In this document: positions 27,606 to 37,244 of the stretch, piece by piece
How positions within the stretch are numbered: the first letter of the stretch is position 1
Layout: every line of letters begins with the position of its first letter
From: a virus
DNA: 64,000 bases
IMG/VR virus record: IMGVR_UViG_3300043409_002272
Coordinates: 1-64,000 of that record
Strand: one strand, 5' to 3'
Notes under the pieces: model-generated
What the model was told of the DNA's origin: nothing
Database searches by the model: none
The model's input: only the letters and a program-made list of their open reading frames with translations
Program-made: the position numbers and the translations under genes

Positions 27606-28961
27606 ATGGCTGGAACATTATCAGACCCAATTCAAACATTTTCATTGCAAGAAAGTGTGCAGTTTTACGATAATGGAAAAGCAAAAACATATCTTTTCAA
27701 TATATCTGTATCTGCAAAAATTGTTGCAAATCAATCCTTATCTATGGATGCAAAACATTCTGCTATTATTGCAAGACAGGCAGCTATAAAAACACAAATC
27801 AATGCATTTAAAGGCCAAACATATTTTGAAGTTCAATCAAGAGATGGTAATACTCCACCAATTAAGTTTATACCTAGAATTAAAAGTCTAACTTTTAAAG
27901 AAGATATTTGGGTTGATTTCTGTGATTATACAATTGAAATGGAAGCAGATTCAGTAACTATTGGATTAATAACAGTACCTGATAAAATTAATTCTTCAGA
28001 AATAGATGAGTCATGGTCAGTTGATTATAGCGATGAGGATTTGAGATTTACAAAAGTAAATCATAAAATTTCTTGTAAGTCTAAAGATGTTGATGGTAAA
28101 AATGGTTGGGAAACATCAAGAACAGAAGTTTTTAAAAAAATAAACGATCTTATTCCAACAGATATAAAAGACGAAGCTGGAAATACTTATTTAAAAGCTT
28201 CACCTTCAAATAAATTAATTAATTATAGCGTAAACATACTTGGCGGTGAATTTTCTGCCGAAATAAATTTGACTTATCATAATAATCTATTAAAAAATTC
28301 AATTCTTCCTCAATTAGCACAAGCACACCATGAACAAACAGTTACAGACAAACAATCTAATGAAACATTAAGAGACACCCTTTCTATAGAAGGAACCATA
28401 ACTGGTCTATCTTCGTCTTCTACATCAACCCCAAGCAATAGATACACAGAAGCAGAAGCATTATGGACAACAGTAAGGTCTGCTTTAAATACTAAATATG
28501 TCGCACTAATAATAACTTCATTTTCAGAAACACATGATAAAGTAAAAGGGATAATTACTTATAACTATGAAATTGAAAATATAAAAAGACCAACAACAAC
28601 TGGCATAAAAAACGAAACAATAACTGTAAGTTATTTTGGGCCTTTAGCTGATCCTCTTAATACTTATGTTGTGCATAATACTATCTATGGCGATAAGGGG
28701 CCAGTTTTTCAAAACATTAATATGAATAAAGCCAAAACTATGTCTATTACAATAGAAAGAGTTGGAACTGAGGAAGCTCCAATTACAACTCTATATAAAC
28801 CACCAGGAAGTACAATTGAATCTGACACTATTAATTTTACTGCACAAAATAAAAAAATATCAAGAACTACAGTATTTATATGGGCAGATGGATCAACGCC
28901 AGCTTTGCCACCCATTACTAGTTTTGACTTGACAAACACACAAATACCTAGACCATATTAG
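27606..28961 (+). CDS. Tail/baseplate protein, paralogue of the next gene
   Basis: A 451-residue beta-rich protein. It shares with the next gene a DE(S/T)WS(V/L)D segment followed by RFxKxN, an L(S)(I/L)xG(T/S)ITG segment and a C-terminal strand ending in a disordered tail. The order and spacing of these motifs show that the two genes arose by duplication. It starts with GAGG overlapping the previous stop. A distal tail or tip protein is likely from its position between tape measure and hub-like protein. The function is not established. Confidence 0.5.
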   Translation: MAGTLSDPIQTFSLQESVQFYDNGKAKTYLFNISVSAKIVANQSLSMDAKHSAIIARQAAIKTQINAFKGQTYFEVQSRDGNTPPIKFIPRIKSLTFKEDIWVDFCDYTIEMEADSVTIGLITVPDKINSSEIDESWSVDYSDEDLRFTKVNHKISCKSKDVDGKNGWETSRTEVFKKINDLIPTDIKDEAGNTYLKASPSNKLINYSVNILGGEFSAEINLTYHNNLLKNSILPQLAQAHHEQTVTDKQSNETLRDTLSIEGTITGLSSSSTSTPSNRYTEAEALWTTVRSALNTKYVALIITSFSETHDKVKGIITYNYEIENIKRPTTTGIKNETITVSYFGPLADPLNTYVVHNTIYGDKGPVFQNINMNKAKTMSITIERVGTEEAPITTLYKPPGSTIESDTINFTAQNKKISRTTVFIWADGSTPALPPITSFDLTNTQIPRPY

Positions 28962-28970
28962 GAATAATTT

Positions 28971-30242
28971 ATGTCTATTACATTAGGTGGAACTGAAATA
29001 AGACCAACACCATTAATAAGTATTAGTCAACAATCAGAATTTAGGGATAGCGGTAAATTAAAAACGACCACAATAACAGTAGATTTAAAAGGAAAAATTT
29101 TAGCTGTTGATCCAATAGCGGGTGAGTCAGAACCAACTGGAACTGCTGAACAAATAGATAAAGCCAAATTAGGTTTAATTATAGGGAAAATGGCAACCTT
29201 AGAAGATTTGGTAATCCACAAGATAGATGATATTAATATAAGCACATCAATAGGTGGTCCAAATTTATCTGGAAAATTTAAATTAAAATCTAAAAGCTTT
29301 CAGCTTGAACAATCAAGTTTAATATGTGATTACACAATATCTTTAGAACAAATAGTATTCGACAATGAAGATCCAGATGAAACTTGGTCATTAGATCCAG
29401 CAGATGAATATGGGAGATTTGTAAAGATAAATAGAACTAGAAGCATACAAGTAAAAAGCACTAGTACTGGAACTCCACCTATAGAAAATAACTATAAATT
29501 AGCTATGGATAAAATAGCTCCAACTACATCTATAGCTAATTCTGATGCTTCTACATACTTAACTTTGCCAACAGAAGATTCTTACAATAAAACAACTAGT
29601 TATTCAGTTAACACATATAAGAATACTGTTGATTGCAATGAGTCTTGGATATTATCAAAAGACCCATTTGTAGTTGAAGAAACATATACAGAAAAAGATA
29701 GCTTTGATTCCGTATACAAATCTGCAAGTTTGCAAGGAAGTATAACTGGATATGAAGGTAATGGAAAAACAAAATATGATAATGCATCAGACAAATTAAA
29801 AACAATTAAAGACACAAGCCCTTGGGAAATAGGCAAATCATATACTATTGGAACAATAACTGGTAAAGTAAGATCTATTTCTGAAGGAACCAACAAAATA
29901 TCTGGAACAATAAATTACTCTGTAGAAATTTCTGAGGGCATAGAAGAAACCACTGAAAGATTTAAATCTGTAAGTTGGACAGATACGCCACCTATAGATG
30001 TAATTGTTGTAATACCAGCAGTTGGCAAAGAATTAGGCCCAATTATACAAAAACTTCCAGCTAAAAAAAATGGTGTTAAAACAGTCAATATTGAAGTATT
30101 ATATAATGATGGATCTAAAGGTCCACCAGATGTTTCTTCTTATGCACCAACAGCCACTGAAATATTTGTAGAAAAAGATGATATGACATTTGATTATAGG
30201 ACTAAAAAAGTTACAAGATCAGTAGTTTGGAATTACAATTAG
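28971..30242 (+). CDS. Tail/baseplate protein, paralogue of the previous gene
   Basis: A 423-residue protein. It shares the DETWSLD...RFVKIN core (residues ~140-155), the LQGSITG segment (~250) and a C-terminal VTRSVVW strand with the 27606 gene. It lacks a recognised catalytic site. It ends in TAG and lies 8 bases from the next start. Tandem duplicates of tail-tip genes often form hetero-oligomeric rings; this is a guess here. Confidence 0.5.
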   Translation: MSITLGGTEIRPTPLISISQQSEFRDSGKLKTTTITVDLKGKILAVDPIAGESEPTGTAEQIDKAKLGLIIGKMATLEDLVIHKIDDINISTSIGGPNLSGKFKLKSKSFQLEQSSLICDYTISLEQIVFDNEDPDETWSLDPADEYGRFVKINRTRSIQVKSTSTGTPPIENNYKLAMDKIAPTTSIANSDASTYLTLPTEDSYNKTTSYSVNTYKNTVDCNESWILSKDPFVVEETYTEKDSFDSVYKSASLQGSITGYEGNGKTKYDNASDKLKTIKDTSPWEIGKSYTIGTITGKVRSISEGTNKISGTINYSVEISEGIEETTERFKSVSWTDTPPIDVIVVIPAVGKELGPIIQKLPAKKNGVKTVNIEVLYNDGSKGPPDVSSYAPTATEIFVEKDDMTFDYRTKKVTRSVVWNYN

Positions 30243-30250
30243 GTGAAAAA

Positions 30251-33200
30251 ATGAGCTTTGAAAGATTAAAATTTTTAAATTTAACAATAGTAGATTTTAA
30301 TTCATCTATTGGATGGAATGATACAGAATCATCTGTAAATATAAAACTTGCTCCAGAAGATGGAGAAAGCATAGCACCATATGAGTTAGGAAAAAATTAT
30401 GAGTTTTCTTTAACTGAAGATTGCCCCTTTAAATTTAATGGTTTTCTAGATAGAGTTATTGAAAAACATGATACTGGTGGAACTTTTTATGAAGTAAAAT
30501 TAAATGATGGGAAAGAATTAATTAAAAATGTTGAAGTTATAACTACTAGTTTATATGGAACTAGTGACACAAAAGAAGATTCTCCAATAATAAATATGTT
30601 TAATGTTTTTAGGTGGTGGGAGAGTAAGGGATTTGGCAAAAGTCAAGCTAATGAAGGGGGAATGCCATACTCAAAACTTGAAGAAGGAATAAATGAACTT
30701 TCTAAAAAATATGGAATTATTTCTGCTGGAGTACCATACTCAATAAAGTTAAATTTTGCAAGTAAAGTACCAAAATTTTATAGAATAGAAGGTCCATATA
30801 TAAACTTAATGGATTTAATATCTAAAATTTGTGATGATTTAGGTTTATTGTTTAAAATTACTATCACTGGTACAGAATTTACAGTTCAAACAACAAGTTT
30901 AGGTGTAGATCCAGCCAATCAAAAAGTTCAAAATGTTATAAAAGATTTAGCAAAAGACAGGAATGTTATTTCTTGGGATGCTGGAGTTGAATCTTCCAAT
31001 AATATTGAATCAAATTTTATGCTTTGGGGTGGATTAAAAGAACACAGCATTTGTTTTAACAACGATGTAGATTTAACTCAAATGAATGTCATTATTGGAA
31101 CACCAGTAAATTACGATCAATATTTTTATAGTAATGCTGTTGGTCCAAATTCAAGAATAAAGCAATTTTGGGGATATGATATTAATGGAACAGCATACTG
31201 GTCATCTGCTCAATACGATGTTGTAAAGTGTGCATGTCCATATTATAACTATAGATTTAATAGTTTAAGACCATCCGTAGCGAGTCATCCTACTGTAAAG
31301 GCAAACGCTTGGGGCATACCTTTAGTTGGAATGGAATCAATATTTCCTGGTGCTACATATTATGAAATGACAATGGATGAGTTGTTGTTGATAACTGGTG
31401 GAAATCAAGACAATTGGTCGTTGTATTTAGAAATATGGGATGATGCATTTAATAATGATAATATATATACGAGAGTTTTTCTTAGAGCACCGAGAAGAAA
31501 TATCTCTATGGTTGCTAATTTTATGGCTGGTGGTGGATCTACAGAATTTACACTAAACAGAGAGTTTTCAGAAAAAGATAACGATATAGGAGTTATTCGT
31601 GGGGCACAACTTTTTACTTATTTAAAATCAATAATAGATTCATATTATGGGAAACAATTTTTAGTAGAAGTTAATTATAAAGGCGACCTTAATTATAATA
31701 CTGTTAATTATGGACAAAATAATCCAACATCTAAAAGCGATGGGCTTGTAATAAAACAAGTATTGGAAAATTATACAAGTTCAGATAATTTAGATTTAAA
31801 CATCACACAAAATCAACCTAAAAAAATATACAATATTTTACCAACTGATTCTGGATGGATAGATCCAGCAATTCTTGAAGCAAAGACAAATACTTCTTTG
31901 CCTAGAGAAATGTTAAATGCTATGGCATTAAATCAAGACGGAAAAATGCAAAATTGGCTAATTTTTAATTTGCCAAATTCATGGGCAACTCAATTTACAT
32001 ATGATAGTAGTTCTTCAGACACAATTTCTTATTCAGATAGTGGATCTCAATATTTATGGGTTAAAGCTTCAATAAACGAACAATATGTAACTATTCCAGT
32101 AGCAACAACTGGAATAATAAAAACAACAATACATTCTGAAGTAGTTGGTTTAGGAACTGTTGGAACATGGGTAAGTAATCAATATATTGGTGTAGACAAA
32201 AAAGACTCAGAACATGTATTGGTTTCAATAGGCCAATCTGTTGCTGCGTTTAATCAATTAATACACAATCAATTTGGTGTTGATGCACTTATAACATGTT
32301 ACTTTGGATTGCAATATAGAAATCAAGTCCTTGGCCAATCTGAAAATTTCAAAACAGGACTCCCTGCACTATATCCATTTCAAGCAATACTTAATTTTAA
32401 ATCAACAAGAAATGATTTTTATGGCCCTTGGTATTTTGGAAATGCTAATGGTGGAAAAACAAAAATAGAGCAAAACAATGATTTAGTTCCTTGGCAGTTT
32501 AACGCTTCTGCAACATTAGAGGAAGCTGCTAAAAATAGATTAAAAGATATAAATCCAGTTCCTTATTTTGAAACTGGATCTTTAAATAAAATTGGTTTAC
32601 CAGAACATAATCTTGGTGATGAAATAGTAAAAAATGGGCCAATAGTAACATCAATAAATGCATCGTATGGACCATCTGGTGTAACCACACAATATTCATT
32701 CAGAACATTTACTCCAAAATTTGGAATGGCATCAAGATATAACACAGAAAGACTTAAAAAATCTGCTATAAAAGCATATTCTGACAGAAAAAATATATTG
32801 TTTGTTTACATGGAATCAATTAAAAAATCTCAATCTTTACAAAGATCTTTTGCTGGAGCAAAAATACAAAACTTTGTACTAAATTATCTTGGAAGAAGAT
32901 ACGATAGAAATACTCCACATCAAAATTTAATAATGGCACAAACAATCGATTTTATGGCAGACAAGGGTGAAACAATAAGAAAAAAAACTATTGGTGGTTC
33001 TCTTAGCAATATAGAAAGTGGCGGTGCTATTGCAGTTCAATCTGGAACATATAATAAAGGTGGTGTTTCTTATGATGGTTTATTTGCCCCCTTTAATAAT
33101 TTTGGTAGTAGATCTCAATTAAATACAAATACATCAATTCCATACAGTGCTTTTATAAATTCTCCAGAAGGACTTCCAACATCGTACACATATAATCCGT

Positions 33201-34363
33201 ACAGATATACAGATCCAATAGTGGGAGATATGAAATTTGTTGCTGGTAGACCTCCAGCAATACATAGTTTTCAAGGTGATGGGGGTACTGTTTATGATAA
33301 TTATCATGCTGCCGATATGCTTGAAGCAAAAGCAGATGTTCTTAATAAGAATAAACAAGCATTATATGCATATTCAAGATTTGGACCAAGAAATGTGATT
33401 AAATGCCAACCAGTAGGTCTTCGTGGACCAATTATGGTTGTTGGATATGGCAATTCATATATGGATTTCAATTTAGCAACTGATGATAAAGGAAATTTAA
33501 TAAAAACAAAAAACAGGTACAATGAAGATGTTTATATTCCAATACCAAATGTAGTACCAAATAAAATTGCTTATGCAACAGGCGAAGGCTTGGCTGGCCC
33601 AGTTGATTTAATGTGGGATAAATACAGAGGCGTTTGGACTTCTCATGATATAGTAACTGGTTATGCTGTATCTAACATAAGACCATTTGATGATGGTTAC
33701 ATATATATAAATATGTCTCAAGCTACAACAAATCGAACATTACTTATTAGGAATTTTTCAGCAAAAAAAGTATATGCTGGTCAATCTATAGTTGCTTATT
33801 ATTCAGTTAATGATGCAAGATGGCTGATTAGGGGAGAACAATTAAAAATAAAATTTGATGGTCAAGCATCAGATTGTCCTGTTGCTGTAAATCCAAACAC
33901 CCCAACAACAACAACAACTAAAGCAAACAGTTCGGACTTTATAGTACAACTTATGCAAGATGAGTGTGAATCAACAGAAGGAATGTTTTATGTTAACACA
34001 AATGGGGCTACTGGTACATATGCAGGACTTAAATTTAAAAATGGTCTTCTGAAAGACTCAGGCTCAACATTAACATCAACAACAGCATGTACAGAATCCG
34101 TAGAAGTTGTTTCTGGTGTAACTTGTGGTTCAGATGGATCTATAACTGTTAGTAAAACCACTATTAGTTTGCCATGTGGTAGTACAACAGCAACAACAAC
34201 ATCAACAACACCAAGTCCTTGGTATTTAAATCAAACTTCTCCCCCACTAAATTTTACTAAATGCTATGCGTGTAGTCAAACTATGGGTAATGTTTATTCA
34301 ACTCATGTTAACCAAGCGAATTGTCTTTTTGCATTATCACTCATTCAAGACCCTAATTGTTAA
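30251..34363 (+). CDS. Putative tail hub/tip protein with Thr-rich C-terminal modules
   Basis: A 1,370-residue protein. The ATG at 30251 follows AGGTG at six bases, so an in-frame ATG at 30227 inside the previous gene is rejected. The N-terminal ~260 residues resemble tail hub domains (FNGFLDRV, YEVKLNDG, INLMDLISKICDDLGLLFKITI). The middle part is large, aromatic-rich and unrecognised. The C-terminus carries Thr-rich linkers (near 33900 and 34190) and two Cys-bearing modules, the last with CYAC followed by two more Cys. The same type of module appears in the next gene. This suggests a tip protein with exposed modules, perhaps for receptor binding. No lytic motif was found. Confidence 0.5.
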   Translation: MSFERLKFLNLTIVDFNSSIGWNDTESSVNIKLAPEDGESIAPYELGKNYEFSLTEDCPFKFNGFLDRVIEKHDTGGTFYEVKLNDGKELIKNVEVITTSLYGTSDTKEDSPIINMFNVFRWWESKGFGKSQANEGGMPYSKLEEGINELSKKYGIISAGVPYSIKLNFASKVPKFYRIEGPYINLMDLISKICDDLGLLFKITITGTEFTVQTTSLGVDPANQKVQNVIKDLAKDRNVISWDAGVESSNNIESNFMLWGGLKEHSICFNNDVDLTQMNVIIGTPVNYDQYFYSNAVGPNSRIKQFWGYDINGTAYWSSAQYDVVKCACPYYNYRFNSLRPSVASHPTVKANAWGIPLVGMESIFPGATYYEMTMDELLLITGGNQDNWSLYLEIWDDAFNNDNIYTRVFLRAPRRNISMVANFMAGGGSTEFTLNREFSEKDNDIGVIRGAQLFTYLKSIIDSYYGKQFLVEVNYKGDLNYNTVNYGQNNPTSKSDGLVIKQVLENYTSSDNLDLNITQNQPKKIYNILPTDSGWIDPAILEAKTNTSLPREMLNAMALNQDGKMQNWLIFNLPNSWATQFTYDSSSSDTISYSDSGSQYLWVKASINEQYVTIPVATTGIIKTTIHSEVVGLGTVGTWVSNQYIGVDKKDSEHVLVSIGQSVAAFNQLIHNQFGVDALITCYFGLQYRNQVLGQSENFKTGLPALYPFQAILNFKSTRNDFYGPWYFGNANGGKTKIEQNNDLVPWQFNASATLEEAAKNRLKDINPVPYFETGSLNKIGLPEHNLGDEIVKNGPIVTSINASYGPSGVTTQYSFRTFTPKFGMASRYNTERLKKSAIKAYSDRKNILFVYMESIKKSQSLQRSFAGAKIQNFVLNYLGRRYDRNTPHQNLIMAQTIDFMADKGETIRKKTIGGSLSNIESGGAIAVQSGTYNKGGVSYDGLFAPFNNFGSRSQLNTNTSIPYSAFINSPEGLPTSYTYNPYRYTDPIVGDMKFVAGRPPAIHSFQGDGGTVYDNYHAADMLEAKADVLNKNKQALYAYSRFGPRNVIKCQPVGLRGPIMVVGYGNSYMDFNLATDDKGNLIKTKNRYNEDVYIPIPNVVPNKIAYATGEGLAGPVDLMWDKYRGVWTSHDIVTGYAVSNIRPFDDGYIYINMSQATTNRTLLIRNFSAKKVYAGQSIVAYYSVNDARWLIRGEQLKIKFDGQASDCPVAVNPNTPTTTTTKANSSDFIVQLMQDECESTEGMFYVNTNGATGTYAGLKFKNGLLKDSGSTLTSTTACTESVEVVSGVTCGSDGSITVSKTTISLPCGSTTATTTSTTPSPWYLNQTSPPLNFTKCYACSQTMGNVYSTHVNQANCLFALSLIQDPNC

Positions 34364-34386
34364 TGATTATTTTGGAGTAAGAATAA

Positions 34387-36432
34387 ATGGGTTGTTGTAC
34401 TCAATATTTTTGTGCTCAAGATGGAACTGGAGTATTGACACCAATCAATGTGTTTTCTTCTCCTTCATGGTTAGATTGTGTTGGTGAGCCCGGCTATCCA
34501 GAAGGGCAGGGATTCAATTTTTGTTTTAATAATTGTGGAAGTGACTATAGATGCCCAGGTTCATTTCCTCGTAATTTTACTTCTGGCGATTGCTCAACAA
34601 CATCAACCTCAACAACCTCAACAACCCCACTTTGCTATGATGCTGTAAGTGTGACAGTTAATTTAATCTGTGTAGATGGAAAATATGAATATCAATACCC
34701 TCCTTGTCCAGATAGCTCTTATTCAATTCGATCAACTGGAAATGAATTAGCTGGTGGAAATTGTGGGGCTTACGGAATAGTTGTTAATCAAAATTATCTG
34801 TGTTGTCATAATGGTACAACTTCAACAACCTCAACAACTCCAACCCCATGTGATTGCTGTGGTGACTACTGTTATTTGATTAAATATTGTGGAGATGCAA
34901 CTGCAACTACATCAACGCCAACATCAACAACCGATCCTTATGGATGCTGTTTTATATATACACGCCTTGAAACTGGATATGCACAAATTGGTTTTGGTAA
35001 ACAACCATATTTTTTTGGTCGTTATCGATCTAATTATCCTTCTTACAATTCTTCCGGTGGTGATTATCAATGTGGTGATAGCTATCCTTATAGCTACCAT
35101 TGCTTTCAGTATGGGGGAGATGTTTCTGAACCAGGTGGTTGGTGCGAGGATGGTCAAATATATCTTCTTTGGCTTGGTGGCCCATGTTCAGCATATTCAA
35201 ATTATTTTGGTTATCCAAATGCCGACCCCACAACGACTACGGACCCTGCCACTTCAACTTCTACCACCACATGTCCAGAGTGCTATAAGTGCAGTAAAAA
35301 TGCTGGACAGGGAGAAGAAATAGTAGAGACATTTAGGGGTATAGGTCCATGTGAATTATGTGCTGCTGATTTACCATCGTATAATGTAAATTGTTCAACT
35401 ACTTCTACAACTACATCTGCACCTAGATGTCCTGATTCCACTGGTCATGAAACATCTTGGGTTGTTACTGATCCAGAAAGAGAAGTTTCTATAAATTATA
35501 TATGCGAATTTAATTATTCTACAAATAAATATGAATGGAGAGGATTAAGTTTTGAGACTTTTTGTATCCTGCCATCTTTTCCAGTACAAGTCGATGGAGA
35601 ATCATTATCAGGATCTGATTGTAGTGTTGCAAACGAAATAAGAAGTGTACCAACTTATTGTGATTGTGTAACTACAAGTACAAGTACAACATATGCACCT
35701 ATAGGCTGTTGCAGAACTTATACTTGCGAATACGATTCTAATCATCCTCAAGAACAATATAAATTTGTATTAACTGGAGAAGTGTCAACAAGCACAAATT
35801 GTTCAGCAGGAGATGCTATCTGTTGCACTTCCTATAATCTTCCTAGTCCATGCATTGGATCTACTTATTCAACATGGAGCTTATCGCCATGTACACCAAC
35901 AACTACTACTTCTTGTCCATGTCATTTAGGTTTACCTAGAGCAGCAAATAATCTAGTGTGCAGAGATGGAATACTACAATATCTTAGTTACGCTTGTAAC
36001 TATCCTTGTGTAGCATCACCTAGAGATGGCTGGCCTGGTCCTGGCGGTGCATGTACAGACCCATTATATTCTGAATCTACAGTTCATGATTGTAACTGTC
36101 CACCTACGAGTACCACTACATCGACTTCGACATCTACCTCTACGAGTACCAGTACATCGACTACTACGACATCAACACCAACTACTACAACATCAACACC
36201 AACTACTACAACATCAACACCAACTACTACAACATCAACACCAACTACTACGACATCAACACCAACTACTACAACATCAACACCAACTACTACAACATCA
36301 ACACCAACTACTACAACATCAACACCAACTACTACGACATCAACACCAACTACTACAACATCAACACCAACTACTACAACATCAACACCAACTACTACAA
36401 CATCAACACCAACCTTTACGAGTTCGCCATAA
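34387..36432 (+). CDS. Cysteine-rich modular protein with Ser/Thr linkers (putative adhesin)
   Basis: A 681-residue protein built from about seven Cys-rich modules, each 50-100 residues, separated by Ser/Thr/Pro linkers (STTSTSTTSTTP and similar). At least three modules share a pattern: Cys, a hydrophobic strand with LxCxDGxxxY, then Cys, a GGxC turn and a CxC or CC end. One module (CYKCSKNAG...) matches the C-terminal module of the upstream tail protein. The C-terminus is a TPTTTTS repeat. There is no signal peptide. Such architecture, common in secreted cell-surface or carbohydrate-binding proteins, is unusual in a phage. The position suggests a receptor-binding or virion-surface protein. 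Disulfides would form only after lysis; metal binding is an alternative. Confidence 0.5.
   Translation: MGCCTQYFCAQDGTGVLTPINVFSSPSWLDCVGEPGYPEGQGFNFCFNNCGSDYRCPGSFPRNFTSGDCSTTSTSTTSTTPLCYDAVSVTVNLICVDGKYEYQYPPCPDSSYSIRSTGNELAGGNCGAYGIVVNQNYLCCHNGTTSTTSTTPTPCDCCGDYCYLIKYCGDATATTSTPTSTTDPYGCCFIYTRLETGYAQIGFGKQPYFFGRYRSNYPSYNSSGGDYQCGDSYPYSYHCFQYGGDVSEPGGWCEDGQIYLLWLGGPCSAYSNYFGYPNADPTTTTDPATSTSTTTCPECYKCSKNAGQGEEIVETFRGIGPCELCAADLPSYNVNCSTTSTTTSAPRCPDSTGHETSWVVTDPEREVSINYICEFNYSTNKYEWRGLSFETFCILPSFPVQVDGESLSGSDCSVANEIRSVPTYCDCVTTSTSTTYAPIGCCRTYTCEYDSNHPQEQYKFVLTGEVSTSTNCSAGDAICCTSYNLPSPCIGSTYSTWSLSPCTPTTTTSCPCHLGLPRAANNLVCRDGILQYLSYACNYPCVASPRDGWPGPGGACTDPLYSESTVHDCNCPPTSTTTSTSTSTSTSTSTSTTTTSTPTTTTSTPTTTTSTPTTTTSTPTTTTSTPTTTTSTPTTTTSTPTTTTSTPTTTTSTPTTTTSTPTTTTSTPTTTTSTPTFTSSP
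36157..36408 (+). repeat. 21-bp tandem repeat with an 84-bp higher-order period
   Basis: Twelve units encode TPTTTTS, the first slightly diverged and eleven nearly identical (starts every 21 bp from 36178). A codon variant ACG replaces ACA in the units at 36157, 36241 and 36325, that is in every fourth unit. The array has therefore grown by duplication of 84-bp blocks. Confidence 0.9.
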
Positions 36433-36463
36433 TATTAAAGCTTGTGCATAATATTTTGATTGT

Positions 36464-36477
36464 GCGGTGTAATATAC
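36464..36477 (+). promoter_or_regulatory. Promoter-like motif GGTGTAATATAC
   Basis: CGGTGTAATATAC lies 22 bases upstream of the ATG at 36500. It matches the motif at 3937 except for two bases. Confidence 0.45.
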
Positions 36478-36499
36478 TATATACAATAGGAGAAAAATC

Positions 36500-37114
36500 A
36501 TGGCTACATTTGCTTTTTTTTCGGCAGGAAACGCCATAGGTTCAAGTGGTGTGGGCTTTTTTGGAAGCTCTGGATTTGGTTCTTCCGTTTCCGTAGGAAA
36601 CTATCAAGACTCTAGCTATATAACTAATAGTAATGGCACTATTGCTGGTGCTGCAATAAACAATGTAAAGTACTCTCATCCAAACTCTGGAATAGTTAAT
36701 GGAATTGGATCTCCAAGCGGTCTAAATCTTCAAACAATAACTAATGCCCAAGCTAGTTTAAATGTGCGTTTTACCCATACTAGCCCAGTAGCCACACAGA
36801 ATGTAAAGTTAAGGATTTACGATAGATCAAACATTAATAATGCAGCTAGTGGTGTTACTACTAAAGTTGCAGAACTTATTCATCCAAGCCTAACTAATGT
36901 TCTAGATGGTTCTGGATCTGCTGCTTGGCAAACGCCAGCAGGATCTGGAACAATTGTATCATTGGCTAATTCACCTGGAATGTCAGGTTTGAGTCCAAAC
37001 GGAAGTGGAACAACAGCAGATAGGCATGATTGGTTTCTTGCTTTATCCGCATCTCCAGACTCAATAGGTTCAAAGACCCAGTATGCTATGTGGGTTGAAC
37101 TTGAATATCTCTAA
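36500..37114 (+). CDS. Small virion structural protein
   Basis: A 204-residue, Gly/Ser/Asn-rich, predicted beta protein with an N-terminal MATFAFFSAGNAIGSSGVGF segment. No catalytic motif. A clear AGGAG and the promoter-like motif upstream suggest strong separate expression. It is the last + strand gene, and its final 29 bases overlap the convergent - strand gene. A decoration or tail-fibre component is plausible from position and composition only. Confidence 0.45.
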   Translation: MATFAFFSAGNAIGSSGVGFFGSSGFGSSVSVGNYQDSSYITNSNGTIAGAAINNVKYSHPNSGIVNGIGSPSGLNLQTITNAQASLNVRFTHTSPVATQNVKLRIYDRSNINNAASGVTTKVAELIHPSLTNVLDGSGSAAWQTPAGSGTIVSLANSPGMSGLSPNGSGTTADRHDWFLALSASPDSIGSKTQYAMWVELEYL

Positions 37115-37244
37115 GCTTAAGCTCTTCTTTAATTAATTTAGAAATCTCCTTTGACCATTCGGTATCATATCCGTCTAGCCAAAGGAGTTCTTTTTTAAGC
37201 TCTTCAGTCTTGAAAGAGCTAACATCAATGCCAACATCACTCAT
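37086..37244 (-). CDS. Small hypothetical protein
   Basis: A 52-residue charged, helical protein (MSDVGIDVSSFKTEELKKEL...). The start is the ATG overlapping the end of the upstream gene by eight bases; the longer in-frame extension upstream is a shadow of that gene. It is the last gene of the - strand operon. Its 3' end overlaps the + strand structural gene. No function is known. Confidence 0.5.
   Translation of the reverse strand: MSDVGIDVSSFKTEELKKELLWLDGYDTEWSKEISKLIKEELKLRDIQVQPT

Noticed and set aside
36157-36408. CRISPR-like array
   Set aside because: The 21-bp units are contiguous, without spacers, and encode an in-frame Thr-rich linker.
36433-36463. AATATT/AATATT inverted repeat after the cysteine-rich gene as a terminator
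   Set aside because: The stem is only A-T pairs with a long loop and a short T run, too weak to call.
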